A DNA stretch of 64,000 nucleotides from Lepidostoma basale (taxonomy: Eukaryota; Arthropoda; Insecta; Trichoptera; Lepidostomatidae), in contig JAHDVF020000053.1 in assembly GCA_022606425.2 (NCBI GenBank), positions 1,550,001-1,614,000 on the forward strand, written 5' to 3'. A model generated the notes under the pieces. It was given only the letters and a program-made list of their open reading frames with translations, did no database searches and had not been told where the DNA came from. A program made the translations under genes and the position numbers. Of the stretch, positions 52,800-62,824 are shown piece by piece. Every line of letters begins with the position of its first letter. The stretch's first letter is position 1.

Positions 52800-53080
52800 C
52801 CGGTGCATGACTATTATCAAAACAGTGATGTTTTATGGGTGTGGGGCGTAAACGCTGACATTTACGCCTGCTAAGATGCTGGACCTATTTGAATGCTGCG
52901 TAAAATCATTGGTCCCGTGAATACTGGAAAAACTTGGAGAGTTAGATGTAACAACGAGCTATACAAGTTGTAAAAAGCTCCCAATATATAATAGACCGAG
53001 TTGTTACAGATAATGTCAGTATCGCGGGTATCAAAAAGAGTCAGAAGACTGAGGCTTCGATGGGATGATGATATAAGATA
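52800..53080 (+). mobile_element. Non-LTR retrotransposon 3' fragment, family R11
   Basis: The plus strand reads TIIKTVMFYGCGA, stop, TLTFTPAKMLDLFECCVKS, LVP then LGELDVTTSYTSCKK, and IKKSQKTEASMG. This matches the region after RT in many elements ('IYKTxxxPVxxYGxExWTLTxxxxxxLxxFERKxLR'). It has stops and no clear 3' tail. A unique, GC-richer block follows at 53110-53390. Confidence 0.6.
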
Positions 53081-54575
53081 TAGGATATAGAAAATTCCTA
53101 CTGTTTACCCGAAGCTGTTATAGGCGAACGGCGCCTTTCGTCTGCTTCGCTCATTCAACCCCTAGACCCGTCCCTCGTCCATGCGGGACTTACATTAGAA
53201 AAATTATACGTAAGAAATCAAGAGGGACCCATGCCACATTTAATCTACTCCTATTCATCGCTATCGCTTCTCGGCCTGTTGGGATTATGATATAAAAATT
53301 ATGCATGCCAACTACAAAAAGTATCTCACTGAAGAGTTGATATGTGCTGTAGTGCCATTGAAGGAAGAATGAGATTCTCACATCCAAAAATGCTTCTTAT
53401 ACTCTAGACGTGCGTGGTTAATAGGTCCTTAGAAATAACTGCTAGAGAGCTGCATCCAATAGTCAATGTTAAAAGGACCTAGTGTGATGTTAAAAGAAGA
53501 ACTTTAGTTTTACTATTGCCCTTGTGTGGTGTTTGTTTACTCATACGATATTATAAGATTAAATGTTCTGTTCAGATTACATACCAAGTTGTGTAATATG
53601 TTCTAGCTCACTCTCTGTTAAATGTTTAAATAATTTACTATTAGAGTAAAACTTACATTCTGCAACCTATATTATGTATGTGATATATTACTTTGATATT
53701 TAGGGTATGAGCGATTGCGAGAATTCAGATAGATTTGTGTAGATATAGACGCATGTAAATGTATGTAAATACGCAGATCGAATGGCGTGTATCGCTGATT
53801 GAATAATACAATCAAATCTACAAACATACACATGTTATCGGTGTTGCGCAAACGTATCGTTGAAACAGCCGAAGAAAAAATATTTCGGCGATGTAATGCT
53901 AACACATTTTACGACGGACGAAGAGTGTCGAACAATGGTAACCAATGTACTTCAAATCAAAACACGCAAAGACAGAATTAATCGGAAAAGCGAACCGTTC
54001 CGAGGTTTGCTGCAAACAGGAAAGTAAACGAGGTTACTGGATTCGTGCAAACGGTTTATCATGCTATTTTACTTCAAATTCCGTTAATTTGTGGAATGAC
54101 ACGACATGATGTGAGGAACTAGTGGAAATCTAGAACCGTTTTTTTTTTAATTTTGCTTTAAATGAAACTGCGCCAATAGAACGCACGTTTATCAAACAAA
54201 AACTATTAGTGACCCACTTAGCTTTATATAAGGGTACGATTCATAGCTTTCAAGGTTATTTATTCAAACGTAATCGAACATCCATCGTCACGTCTTTGTT
54301 TCTGCTATCTATTATTATGTACTTAAGAATACACATTGAGTTTTTAGAGCATGTATGTTGGAGGATAACTATTAAAATTGTTTGACATAATCGTAGCTTC
54401 TGCGCACACTGATAAAACGATTTATGAAGAGATTTTTTTTCAATCTATGTTTTATATCCCTCAAAACAACGTTTCGGGATTGTTGTGTGCATAATGGACC
54501 TTGAAAGCACAAGTTCGAAACTACAAATGATCTCCGAAACGTGAAACGCAAAACAATGACTTCGAGTAACCTTAT
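53081..54575. other. Unassigned unique sequence
   Basis: The block 53110-53280 is GC-rich and could be another element's 3' end on the minus strand, but I cannot assign it. The remainder is AT-rich. Frames of 60-77 codons are not convincing. Confidence 0.35.
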
Positions 54576-54579
54576 ATAG

Positions 54580-54640
54580 ATTTGGCACTCCATCCTTCTC
54601 TGTTTACCTCCGCAGGAGACGCGGCGTGATGGGTTGCGGG
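54580..54640 (+). mobile_element. Short R3 3' trace
   Basis: 'ggcactccatccttctctg', 'tttacctccgcaggagac', 'gcggcgtgatggg' is the last 55 bp of R3 with no tail repeat. Confidence 0.5.
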
Positions 54641-54839
54641 TCTTATCGCCTCCAATAGAAATATCCAGCCGATGGTGGCGATGTTCATAATAAATAATAA
54701 TACAGAAAATATTCAAATACAGTGATGTTTTTATGTAAGGGCGTGTGCTACATAACCTCTAATAGTTAATTTATGAATTTATTCAGTTATATACACACAA
54801 TTGTACCATAAAACATTATGTTTTGAAATAACTTAACTA

Positions 54840-55010
54840 ACTAAAAACTAACTAACCATAACACCGTCTCTCTGAAGGGGTAGGCAGAAATAATGGACTG
54901 ACACACTTTTCTTTTCTGACATATTTCTCTTCCTTCCTCAACATTCATTCATCGTGTCATGCACGCGCGTCGATTTTGCTGACTCCTCACGTGGCCGTAG
55001 GGTGCAATTT
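54840..55010 (-). mobile_element. Non-LTR retrotransposon 3' end, family R3 (short)
   Basis: The reversed tail 'aactaactaaaaactaac' (54835-54855) precedes 'ataacaccgtctctctg', 'aaggggtaggc', 'aatggactgacacactt', 'cgtgtcatgcacgcgcg'. The copy stops at 'ctcctcacgtggccg'. Confidence 0.8.
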
Positions 55011-55215
55011 ATTATTATTAAAATAATATAAACGATATTGATAGATTAATTACACATTACATGATTTCTTTGTAAATAAATATTGTTTTTCCTTAACCCA
55101 AGGCAAAACACATAATAATATTAAAATATATCTTTCTCTTTGCACTACGAATGCCTTTATTCAGATTATATCGTTTGCAGCAGGATCTTAAGTGTGTTTT
55201 TATTGATTCATTTAT

Positions 55216-55430
55216 AACTAACTAACTAACTAACCATCACGCCGTCTCCTCGAAGGTGTAGGTAGAAAGAATGGACTGCCACACTTTTCTTTCCTGACAT
55301 ATTTCTCTCACTTCCTCAACATTCATACATCGTGTCATGCACGCGCGTCGATTTCTCTGACTCCTCACATGGCCGACATTGAACAATTGATTTATTTGAT
55401 CGTGCCACGTTTTCCTCGGTCTTGATTTAG
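55216..55430 (-). mobile_element. Non-LTR retrotransposon 3' end, family R3
   Basis: The reversed tail (CTAA)n (55217-55236), hairpin segment 'tcctcgaaggtgtagg', 'aatggactgccacacttttc', 'cgtgtcatgcacgcgcgtc', and GRGKTWHDQIN-equivalent ('tgatcgtgccacgttttcct'). It ends at about 55425. Confidence 0.8.
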
Positions 55431-56140
55431 TGTGTAAGAATTTTTTTTTAAGAGTGACGTTTTATTCAAAATGCGTCGACAAAAACGTGCCGCATAGCCA
55501 TCCCAGATAGCATAACGTTTGCTTAGCGATCTAAGGGTTTAACACTATTACACTTTTCAAATTCATTATACTTCAAAACAGACTTTCGTTGTAAAGTGTT
55601 TAAGTCGTTTTTTCTGTCTTGTTTCCTGTTCTGCAAAAAAGTATCACAAGGCATAGATGTCTCTTCAAACGTCGTATATCAAGATTTTTTCGTCTTATAG
55701 GATGTATTTCTGTACCACATAAAAAGAACAAGTGAGGATGCCGGTGTATTATGCAGTTGGGCAGGTGGTGCAGAATCAACGTAAAAAACTTGCACATTTT
55801 TAAAAAGGACATGTCGTCATTTTTTAGAATATCCTGTGAACAGAACCTGGAAGCTGTTTTAAATTTATTCGAAAATCGTGTGCTTAATATTTATAAATGT
55901 ATACTAACGATATTGTCTTATTTCAAGTTCTTCACTTAAATTAAGTGAAAGAAATATTTATGAAAGTTTAAACATATCTACAATATTTAATGCAAAATAA
56001 AATTGCAATTTTTTGGTAGAAATTCACTATAAATAATGTATTACTTTACTGAAGTTTAAGGCATTAACACTGTGGATTTCCATTGTATTAACCTTATAAT
56101 TGAATTAACAGCACATTTGTTATTCCTCTTGTATTTATTA
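55431..56140. other. AT-rich spacer
   Basis: I recognise no feature. The 70-codon minus and 62-codon plus frames overlap one another and are not supported. Confidence 0.4.
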
Positions 56141-56144
56141 AATA

Positions 56145-56270
56145 AAATAAAAACATCACACACAACGTGTTTCGAAGGTGACCTCCATCCTCAGGTGTAA
56201 ATAGTTAACTTACCTCCGAATCATGTTGTGTTTCATGTTTTTATTTCATAAAAAATATTTTAAACTGTTA
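56145..56270. repeat. Fold-back family V, short palindrome
   Basis: The minus core is 'cacctgaggatggaggtc', 'accttcgaaacacg' (56177-56210), containing CTGAGGA-T-GGAGGT and GAAAC. A degraded plus mirror follows ('acttacctccgaatcatg'). The outer arms 'aaaaacatcacacaca' and 'tgtgtttcatgttttta' pair. Confidence 0.7.
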
Positions 56271-56274
56271 AATT

Positions 56275-56415
56275 AAATAACTTTGTTTTTTGTAACACAA
56301 TTGTATTTTATTTTACGCGACAGTTAAAACAGTTTAAATTAACAGTTTAAAATGTTAAGGTATCATAGTATTTCGGTCAAAACAATGGACTATAAAAATA
56401 TTTAATAAATAAAAG
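56275..56415 (+). repeat. Fold-back family I, tail end
   Basis: 'cgcgacagttaaaacag' then 'ttaaaatgttaaggtatcat', 'tttcggtcaaaacaatgg' match the 3' tail of family I. The cores are lost. Confidence 0.55.
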
Positions 56416-56599
56416 TGGAATAAAAACAGCGCTGTTAATTTAATTCCAATGTTAAATAATGGATTATATAAATTTTGTGAAAAATGTTTAAAACATATTT
56501 TTAGATTTATTCAATTTGTTCTTATAGATTTTTAAAAATAATGTTTTCATAAACTTAATGAATGAATTCTGGGATGACGAAATATTATGAATATACGCA

Positions 56600-56775
56600 G
56601 TTTTTTTTCTTTTTTCAGTTTATTTTTCTCAACATATTTCGAAGGTTTAAACCTTCATCACCGGGAAAATAATATAAACTCAACAATATATTATTTTTTC
56701 GATTATAATTTGAACAGGAAAACTCAAATTTGTGAAAAACTGTGTTTTAATTCTTAGAATTTTTTTTTTAAGAAA
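56600..56775. repeat. Fold-back family VI, degraded
   Basis: 'ctcaacatatttcgaagg', 'tttaaaccttcatcacc' (56636-56669) is the family VI minus core (TGATGA-AGG..CCTT-CGAAAT). The right arm is visible only as 'gtgaaaaactgtgttttaa'. Confidence 0.55.
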
Positions 56776-56779
56776 ATTA

Positions 56780-57280
56780 TGTTTTCAATCACCTTTTTTT
56801 CAGTTACTCCAATTATTCGAACGATTCTATAAGTGTTTTATAAGTTGAACTTATGGCGAACCGTAAATGATTGGTTAAAAATATATGGATCAAGTTTGTG
56901 GATACATAAGAACATGTAATACCATATGTATAAACTGCGCACGAAAAACTTCTATCACTGAATGGTCGTCTGTCGATCACGAGTAGGACTGAATACGACG
57001 GGCGGATCGATACATTCCGATGCATTTCATTTTATCTCGATCGTAAATCTTGTTCAGAATTGTACCCAGAATCCTGTCATTCCTCGTCCGAGACCTCCTC
57101 GTCTCGGAACTCTTTTTAATGTCTCAAGGACTCAAATTTCGAATGGCGCAACCACGAAATACTACTGTCGAAATACACTTTTCTGTGCCTTCTTTTTTAC
57201 TTTATTTATGACTATGTTACCTCAAAATAATATAGTTATATTGAGCAACAAGATATGAACATAGTTTAATTCTCTCTCGC
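56780..57280. other. Unassigned unique sequence
   Basis: A mid-GC stretch at 56940-57170 carries frames of 70 (minus) and 98 codons (plus) with no recognisable domain. No repeat match was found. Confidence 0.3.
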
Positions 57281-57282
57281 TA

Positions 57283-57857
57283 GTTTCAATCCAAAGGATT
57301 GGTTTACAGCCAAGTATAACATTTTGGCTGGTTTTTGGGATGCCACTTGGGCCTTGTAATCAGTGGCGGTACTCCCATAGAAGCCCAAAAGCCCGGCTTG
57401 CGTGAGACATTTTGAATCAAAACCTCTTCTGGCTTACAAAGGTTCAACTCCTGTGGCTATTCCTCTTACATCTGATGGGAACATTGAAGGAAGGTGATTT
57501 GGTGGGTTATTGGTTTATGCGGGGGCATGATTACTTAGATTTGGGGGGTTTGATTCAAAATTTCTTACGCAAGCCGGGCTTCTGGGCTTCTATGGGAGTA
57601 CCGCCACTGCTTGTAATGTGGTAGTTTCCCGTTGCTTTCCACATTTGTATGCAGAAGATTATTTGAATTAAATTCCTGTATACAACATATAAGCTATTGA
57701 TTCTCATGACATGCGATAGGTAGCTAATCTATCGCCATTTTGTGAATTCTACACCAGACCAAAACAGTGTGACAATCATACTGCCATCGCCGGGAATCAA
57801 ACCCGGGGCCTTTGGTATGGCAGTCAGAGCCCTTACCACTCGACCACGAAGGTTGTT
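57283..57857 (-). repeat. tRNA-derived SINE, type A, interrupted by a hAT MITE
   Basis: On the minus strand the head lies at 57800-57857 ('aaccttcgtggtcgagtgg', B box 'gggtttgattcccggcg'), the body at 57690-57770 and the tail at 57283-57690. The tail is split by the MITE at 57361-57609. Removing the MITE gives 'ccttgtaatgtggtagttt', which matches the 46.7-kb copy ('ccttcaatgtggtagttt'). Confidence 0.85.
57353..57617. mobile_element. hAT-type MITE with perfect 8-bp target duplication
   Basis: The element (57361-57609, 249 bp) begins CAGTGGCGGTACTCCC and ends with the mirror GGGAGTACCGCCACTG. The terminal inverted repeats are about 45 bp with few mismatches (gcccggcttgcg against cgcaagccgggc inside). 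The 8-mer cttgtaat flanks it at 57353-57360 and 57610-57617. CAGTGGCG termini and 8-bp duplications are characteristic of hAT elements. No transposase is encoded. Confidence 0.9.
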
Positions 57858-58079
57858 CATCGTTTATTACTTTAACCTATTCTCTTTTATTGATTTTACA
57901 AAGTTATTTCGTAAGTTTCCTATAATAGTTAGGTATATTTTATATTCTTCTCTTTATTCGGATATTTTGAAGAATCTGTGGGTAGTATCAAAAATCTGTA
58001 TTTGATATAGTATAAAAAACCAATATAAGAATTGAATGCAGTTCGAATAAAATATAATGTTAACAACAATAATAATGTT

Positions 58080-58205
58080 AAGGTCATTCAGATGGTTTGG
58101 ACACATGGAAAGAATGCGTGGAGGAATAATGAAAGTATACGTAAACGATAAAAAGAAATAGAGAAAAACCTGGCACGATCAAATCATCGTGCCAGGTTTT
58201 TCAAC
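58080..58205 (+). mobile_element. R3 fragment ending in an inverted-duplication hairpin
   Basis: 'ttcagatggtttggacacat' (RWFGHM), 'gaaagaatgcgtggagg', 'aaacctggcacgatcaaatc' is the middle of R3. Instead of continuing, the sequence folds back: 58164-58179 and 58186-58201 form a perfect 16-bp stem (aaaaacctggcacgat) with a 6-nt loop. Confidence 0.7.
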
Positions 58206-58420
58206 GATCTAATGAAAGATAGGATAATCTCGTAAGTGGAATATATTTGTGAAATGTTAAAATACATTGTATGTTTCAATGATAATGAAAGCGCATATGA
58301 TCTAATGAAAGATAGGATAATCTCGTAGGTGGAATATATTTGTGTAAAATTAAAAAAAACATTATATTTCGTCATGATAATGAAAGCGTATTTGATCTTA
58401 TAAAATATGTGATAATCTTT
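58206..58420. repeat. Tandem repeat, about 94-bp unit
   Basis: The unit starting 'gatctaatgaaagatagg' occurs at 58206 and 58299, with a third degenerate start at 58394 ('gatcttataaaatatgtg'). Within each unit 'tctcgta-gtggaatatattt' and 'gataatgaaagcg' recur. There are about 2.3 units. Confidence 0.8.
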
Positions 58421-58920
58421 AACCTTTTTTTACTTTTAAGAATACATTCAGAATTCGTTAAAGAAAACCTGTGTTGCAATCAAGTTGGGTACTGAGATAT
58501 AGCAGTTTTGTTTTGCGATAATAAAACTTGAATAAAAATATCAATATATTACGCGGCGTAGTGAGGCTATGTGCGGCTGGCAACGACACGGTTACGTGAT
58601 GGGCTTAGCTGATCACCGCCTGTCATTCCATCTCTCCATCACGACTCTAAAATCCGGTGGCTTACTTCTCAACAAGAATAATGTTTTTTTTTGTGAAACA
58701 ACAACTGATTTCTAACTTTTCTAAACAGGTGACACATGGTAGAAGATACTTACCTACATATTTAAAACATACAACTCTTCTTAAAAATTTAAAAAAATAT
58801 GCAAATTACCAAATCAGTTATAAAACATAAAGAAAATATTGCAAATTTTACTTGGATTTTTGGATAAGCATTGTCCAGAACATTTTATAAATATCAAAAG
58901 ATTACAACATAATTTATTTT
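58421..58920. other. Unassigned AT-rich sequence
   Basis: A mid-GC patch at 58555-58660 is unique. No gene or known repeat was recognised. Confidence 0.35.
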
Positions 58921-58924
58921 CATT

Positions 58925-59165
58925 CATCGTTCATTTCTCGGCGTTACATCCCGGTGTGGGACTTGACCTCCTCCACAACGGTCCTCCACTGACTTCTGTC
59001 TCTGGCCATCTCTCTCCATTCCCCAGCTCCTTCCATTTTCGCCCATCTTTTCCTCGGTCTGCCTCTTGGTCTCTTTTCGCGGTGCACCCATCTGGATATA
59101 ATTTGTGGTGTTCTACCCTCTGGCATTTTTTCTACATGGCCAGCCCACCGTAGGCGTTGAGACTT
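58925..59165 (-). mobile_element. Non-LTR retrotransposon 3' end, family R8
   Basis: The minus frame (58944-59126) reads MPEGRTPQIISRWVHREKRP, RGRPRKRWAKMEGAGEWREM, ARDRSQWRTVVEEVKSHTGM. Upstream text gives LRWAGHVEK-like residues in another frame. This is a classic non-LTR C-terminus (GRPRKRW...ARDRxxWR). Only copy here, 5' truncated. Confidence 0.8.
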
Positions 59166-59284
59166 ACACTACTGTTTCCTGGTTAATCAGTAATTTATTT
59201 TACCAAAACAAAAACATGGAGCTTTAAAACTTATTATGTTATTGGAAACGATAATGTATCAATGAAAACAAAAATAGCCGTCCA

Positions 59285-59785
59285 CAAAGGTGTGTTAGTA
59301 CCAACCCTGATTTATGTACCTAAGTGAATTGTAGAACTGGCAAAAGAAGAATGAGAGTAAAATACGTACATGCGGTAGAGATGAGATCCCTTAGAAGTAT
59401 ATGTAATAAAACAATATACCGCAGAATTTTAAATGTTGATATACCGAAGGAATGTAGTGCGAAATAAAGTATTATCAACAAAATTACGTAAGGATCAAAT
59501 AAAGTATTATCAACAAAATTACATATGGAACGCAAGGACGAAGAAAGGATGGTTAAGAAAGAATACGTTAACGATGTGAATGGAATACGGAATCGTGGGA
59601 GACCGAGGAAAACTTGGAATGACCAAATTTTTTTTTTTTAAAGGTTAGAAGTCGGAGAAATCGACTTGGTGTATAACTCGCTATATGAATGTAAAGGGAC
59701 CTAGAGATGTGTGTCAAGATCGAGTAGTGTGAGAGTCCATTTTCTCTGCCAGCTCCTTCAGGGAAACGGCGTAATAGTATGTTGT
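59285..59785 (+). mobile_element. Non-LTR retrotransposon 3' end, family R3
   Basis: 'tgttagtaccaaccctga', AVEMRSLRSICNK (59370-59410), 'ggatggttaagaaagaatac' , RNRGRPRKTWNDQI (about 59592-59630), 'gtcggagaaatcgacttgg', 'agtgtgagagtccatttt', hairpin 'agctccttcagggaaac', 'ggcgtaatag'. A 26-bp direct duplication ('aaataaagtattatcaac', 59462-59487 and 59498-59523) lies in the middle. The RWFGH part is deleted. Confidence 0.8.
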
Positions 59786-59859
59786 TGTTTTAACAAAAGT
59801 ATTTTTATACTGTTAACTCACGTTTATTCTTAGTAGCTGGTTATTATTTGTTATAAGTC

Positions 59860-59935
59860 AAATCCTGTCATATTTATTGTTTCTTGAACAATGATGTAAA
59901 ACTCCATATTAAATTCTCCGTCCGTTTTTTAGAGA
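59860..59935. repeat. Family II outer arm fragment
   Basis: 'tattgtttcttgaacaatg', 'atgtaaaactccatattaaa', then 'ccgtccgttttttagag' is the outer arm and tail of family II, cut off early. Confidence 0.65.
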
Positions 59936-59974
59936 GATATATATAAACTAAAAGTGTAAATCGGTTGCATTTTT

Positions 59975-60178
59975 TTAGTTATCCTTTATAAGAGGAAGAC
60001 CTAGGAACACGTGAATGATTCAGTGCAATAGGATCTTGCGGAGAAATGGCTTGAGTGAAGGCGATACTCAGAACTGTGCGAGGTACAGCCTGAGATCGAA
60101 AAGAGCCGACTCCAACAGTCAATACAGACGATGAGTTGGGATAGCACCAGGAAGAAGAAGAAGAAGAAGAAGAACCTA
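59975..60178 (+). mobile_element. Non-LTR retrotransposon 3' end, family R9
   Basis: The plus strand reads RGRPRNT, stop, MIQCNRILRRNGLSEGDTQN, CARYSLRSKRADSNSQYRR, followed by (GAA)n at 60151-60175. The shape 'RGRPxxRWxDxxxxxLxxxGLxxxxxxxxAxxRxxWRxxxRxAD' is again a non-LTR C-terminus. Only copy here. Confidence 0.65.
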
Positions 60179-60179
60179 T

Positions 60180-60830
60180 AAATCTTAAATGTGTAAAACC
60201 TAATTCTTATTAGCAATCGTCATTCAAGAAATCACCGTGTTTTTTCAAATCAATATTAATCCATATAATATTCCAAACATGGTTTGATGCTCCATTTTCA
60301 GATTGTTTTCCCAAAGTCCTAATTTTGGGTCAATCAACCATCTTACAAGATAACTTCATCTATACTTTTACACTCAAACTGCTATTACAGTTTTTTCCCT
60401 TGAGATAATACCTTAAGAGCGACCAAGCGGAAGTTTTTTTTGAAAACATGGCGTCAATAATGTTGTCAATTTTCACCGCAGGAGAGACGCCGGCGCGCCG
60501 ATATGGCGCCGATGCCGTATACGGGGTTGTGTGGAATACGGACATATTTAGCAATTGTAAATAAATTATACCTCCTTATTATTTTATATAACATCATATG
60601 ATATTAAATACATAGCAAGTGTATAAAAAATGGGAAAATACAGGAAAATCAACCATAATAAGTAGACAGGTAACGACTTCTTTTATTCTCTGGACATCGT
60701 TCCTTTTAGAAGTTTGACAATCCAATTGACTACTGTTATCTAGAAAGAGCTGATTAAAAAACCGTAGGGCAAACAAATAACTATAACATTTTCGTGGGTC
60801 TTTTTTATTTTTATGTAAATAATATTACAG
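60180..60830. other. Unique sequence with a CpG patch at 60460-60545
   Basis: The patch (gagacgccggcgcgccgat) is CpG-rich and single-copy. The rest is AT-rich. No gene is supported. Confidence 0.35.
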
Positions 60831-60834
60831 ATAT

Positions 60835-61165
60835 TTATTGTTTCTAGATCAACGTTGTAGATCTCCGCTTACAATAACTTATGCAGATAACGACGTCTGT
60901 TTTCTAGAAGTTTGCTTTTATTTTATGGAATAACTTGTTTTGCCTTACTGAGCCATTATCAAATATCATAAATATCGTTTGATAATGCCTAAGCAAGGTA
61001 AAATAAATCATTACCATAAAATATAATAAGACATCTAAAAAACAGGTTAAGTAATAATAATAAACTTCGTTTATGTTAATTATTTCATTACCATCATTTA
61101 AAAAAAATCATTTAAAACGTTTGATAATACCTTGGCAACGTGAAACATGTAATTTCTATAACATT
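60835..61165. repeat. Fold-back family II, two degraded copies
   Basis: The first copy (60835-61045) retains both arms ('tctgttttctagaagtttgc', 'gataatgcctaagcaagg', 'ataataagacatctaaa'). The second (about 61075-61165) shows only 'acgtttgataataccttgg', 'caacgtgaaacatgtaattt'. Confidence 0.6.
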
Positions 61166-61333
61166 TAAATATATGCAGAACAAAAACCAACATTTGTATA
61201 CTCAAGAAATAACTCAAAAACTCTAAAAGATTCAACCCTCTGCCTTCCGTCGGCCATCGTATGTTCGATTTTTCCAGTCTCTTTCGTACTTCATTAATGT
61301 ATATTCAATTGTGTTAACATATATTTATTTTAA

Positions 61334-61642
61334 ACGTAATAAATATTTATTTATTGTTTCTGGAATAATGATGTAAAACTCTATATTAAATAATTAATAC
61401 GAATGAAAACGTCAGTTTTCTAGAAGTTTTATTATATTTTATGGGAATGACATGTTTCGCCCTTCTAAAGCATTATCAAATGTTTGTTTAGGCATTCTAT
61501 TTTTAGGCCTTAGTTTAGGCTTTCTAAGGCATTATCAAACATTTGATAATGCCTTAGAAGGGCAAAACATGTCATTCCCATAAAATATAATAAAATTTCT
61601 AGAAAACTGACGTTTTCATTCGTATTGATTACGTAATAAATA
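61334..61642. repeat. Fold-back retroposon, family II, 12-bp duplication, extended loop
   Basis: The element (61346-61630) is oriented opposite to the 29.7-kb copy. Its long arm and tail ('ttattgtttctggaataatg') are at the left and its short arm end ('cattcgtattgatt') at the right. Both cores keep GAAAC or GAAAAC-like text. The loop carries about 60 extra bp with partial arm repeats. The 12-mer acgtaataaata occurs exactly at 61334-61345 and 61631-61642. Confidence 0.8.
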
Positions 61643-62235
61643 CTATTAACTTGAATAAAAACGTATTTAGAAGTGTTAAAATTTTGTGGTTATATTTACA
61701 TGTGATTATTTATAAAACTCATTGTGTCACCACACGATAATTAAATATTTATTTAAATTCATTTGTAGATATTCAATTATCAAATTAACACTTGGTGTTA
61801 GATGCGTTTTAGTGTACGCACATTCGTTTTATGCTGTACACTCCACCTGCGACGAGGAAATTGGTTTCCATGTTGCTGCTGATTCTAACGGAGCAGGGTT
61901 CATCGCGGGACTAGTCATCCTACACGGTAAAATAACACATGATTGTGAACACCGAAACGGAAGCCTCGGACATAAGAATCTCCAATGAACAATGACCTAG
62001 GAAAAACCATAAGGACCGACAATTAATGGATATTGGAAAGACTTGCAGAATGGAGAGAGATGGCCAAGGATAGGGTCTATTAAAGAAGGCAAATTCATCA
62101 CTAGGATGTATCGCCAAGAATAAGAAGAGGAATAAACATATTGTATTAACATCTGTTGGAAAACATATCTCTTTGAAAAGGCAACTCGGGCGAAAAAGGG
62201 AACATTTGTATTATTATATGGTAAGGTTAAAGGAG
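61643..62235. other. Unassigned unique sequence
   Basis: The 61790-61930 part is mid-GC with an 88-codon plus frame (61722-61985) that has no recognisable domain. No repeat match was found. Confidence 0.3.
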
Positions 62236-62239
62236 CCAT

Positions 62240-62580
62240 GGAAATAGCCATGTGAGGAATAAGTATAGAGACAGAGTTAGAAACGATACGGTGAGAGAAA
62301 AAACAAAGGTCATTGACATCATCCACCGAGTGGTGACTCTAAAATGGCAATGGGCAGGTCACGTAGCCAGAAGCTCAGACGAAAAGTGGACAAGAAGACT
62401 GCTGACTTGTAGACCGTGGGCGCCCGCAACTACGGTGGAAGGATGATCTGAATAGACACGTCGGAATAACCTGGATGCAGTCTGCATAGGACAGAGTGAC
62501 ATGGAAGTGAATGGAGGAGGCCTTTGTCCAGGAGTGGACGGGAATAGACTGAGGAAGCAGAAGAAGAAGAAAGTTTTTTA
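62240..62580 (+). mobile_element. Non-LTR retrotransposon 3' end, R1-related with (GAA)n tail
   Basis: The frame 62252-62443 reads YRDRVRNDTVREKTKVIDII, then LKWQWAGHVARSSDEKWTRR and LLTCRPWAP; after a frameshift: RWKDDLNRHVGITWMQSA and 'ttgtccaggagtggacggg'. The WAGHVAR...KWTxR motif ties it to R1, but the tail is (GAA)n at 62560-62571. One frameshift inactivates it. Confidence 0.8.
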
Positions 62581-62624
62581 AGAAAAACGGATTCAAAAGT
62601 AAATCATTAATTATTCAAATGGAA

Positions 62625-62785
62625 TAAGAAATCGAGGAAAACCGAACAAAATATAGCATGACATAATCTAATTTTGACGTAGGCCATGTAAGGAGTTGGA
62701 AAGATATGTTTAAGTGTATGACACGTTTCAAGATTACGGAGAAGGCTCGATTAAAAGTTTGACGGTTCATCCATGTTGTATATGT
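62625..62785 (+). mobile_element. R3 fragment, diverged
   Basis: 'gaataagaaatcgaggaaaa' (RNRGKPN), 'gcatgacataatctaatttt', 'gtaaggagttggaaagat', 'tgtatgacacgtttcaag', 'gtttgacggttcatcc' follow R3 in order. The hairpin and tail are lost. Confidence 0.55.
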
Positions 62786-62824
62786 TTCCTGGAATTATTA
62801 TTACTTATAATGAATTAATCTAAG

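Noticed and set aside
58839..59153. 104-codon plus frame
   Set aside because: It lies antisense to the R8 C-terminal sequence, which gives a far better match to known protein motifs.
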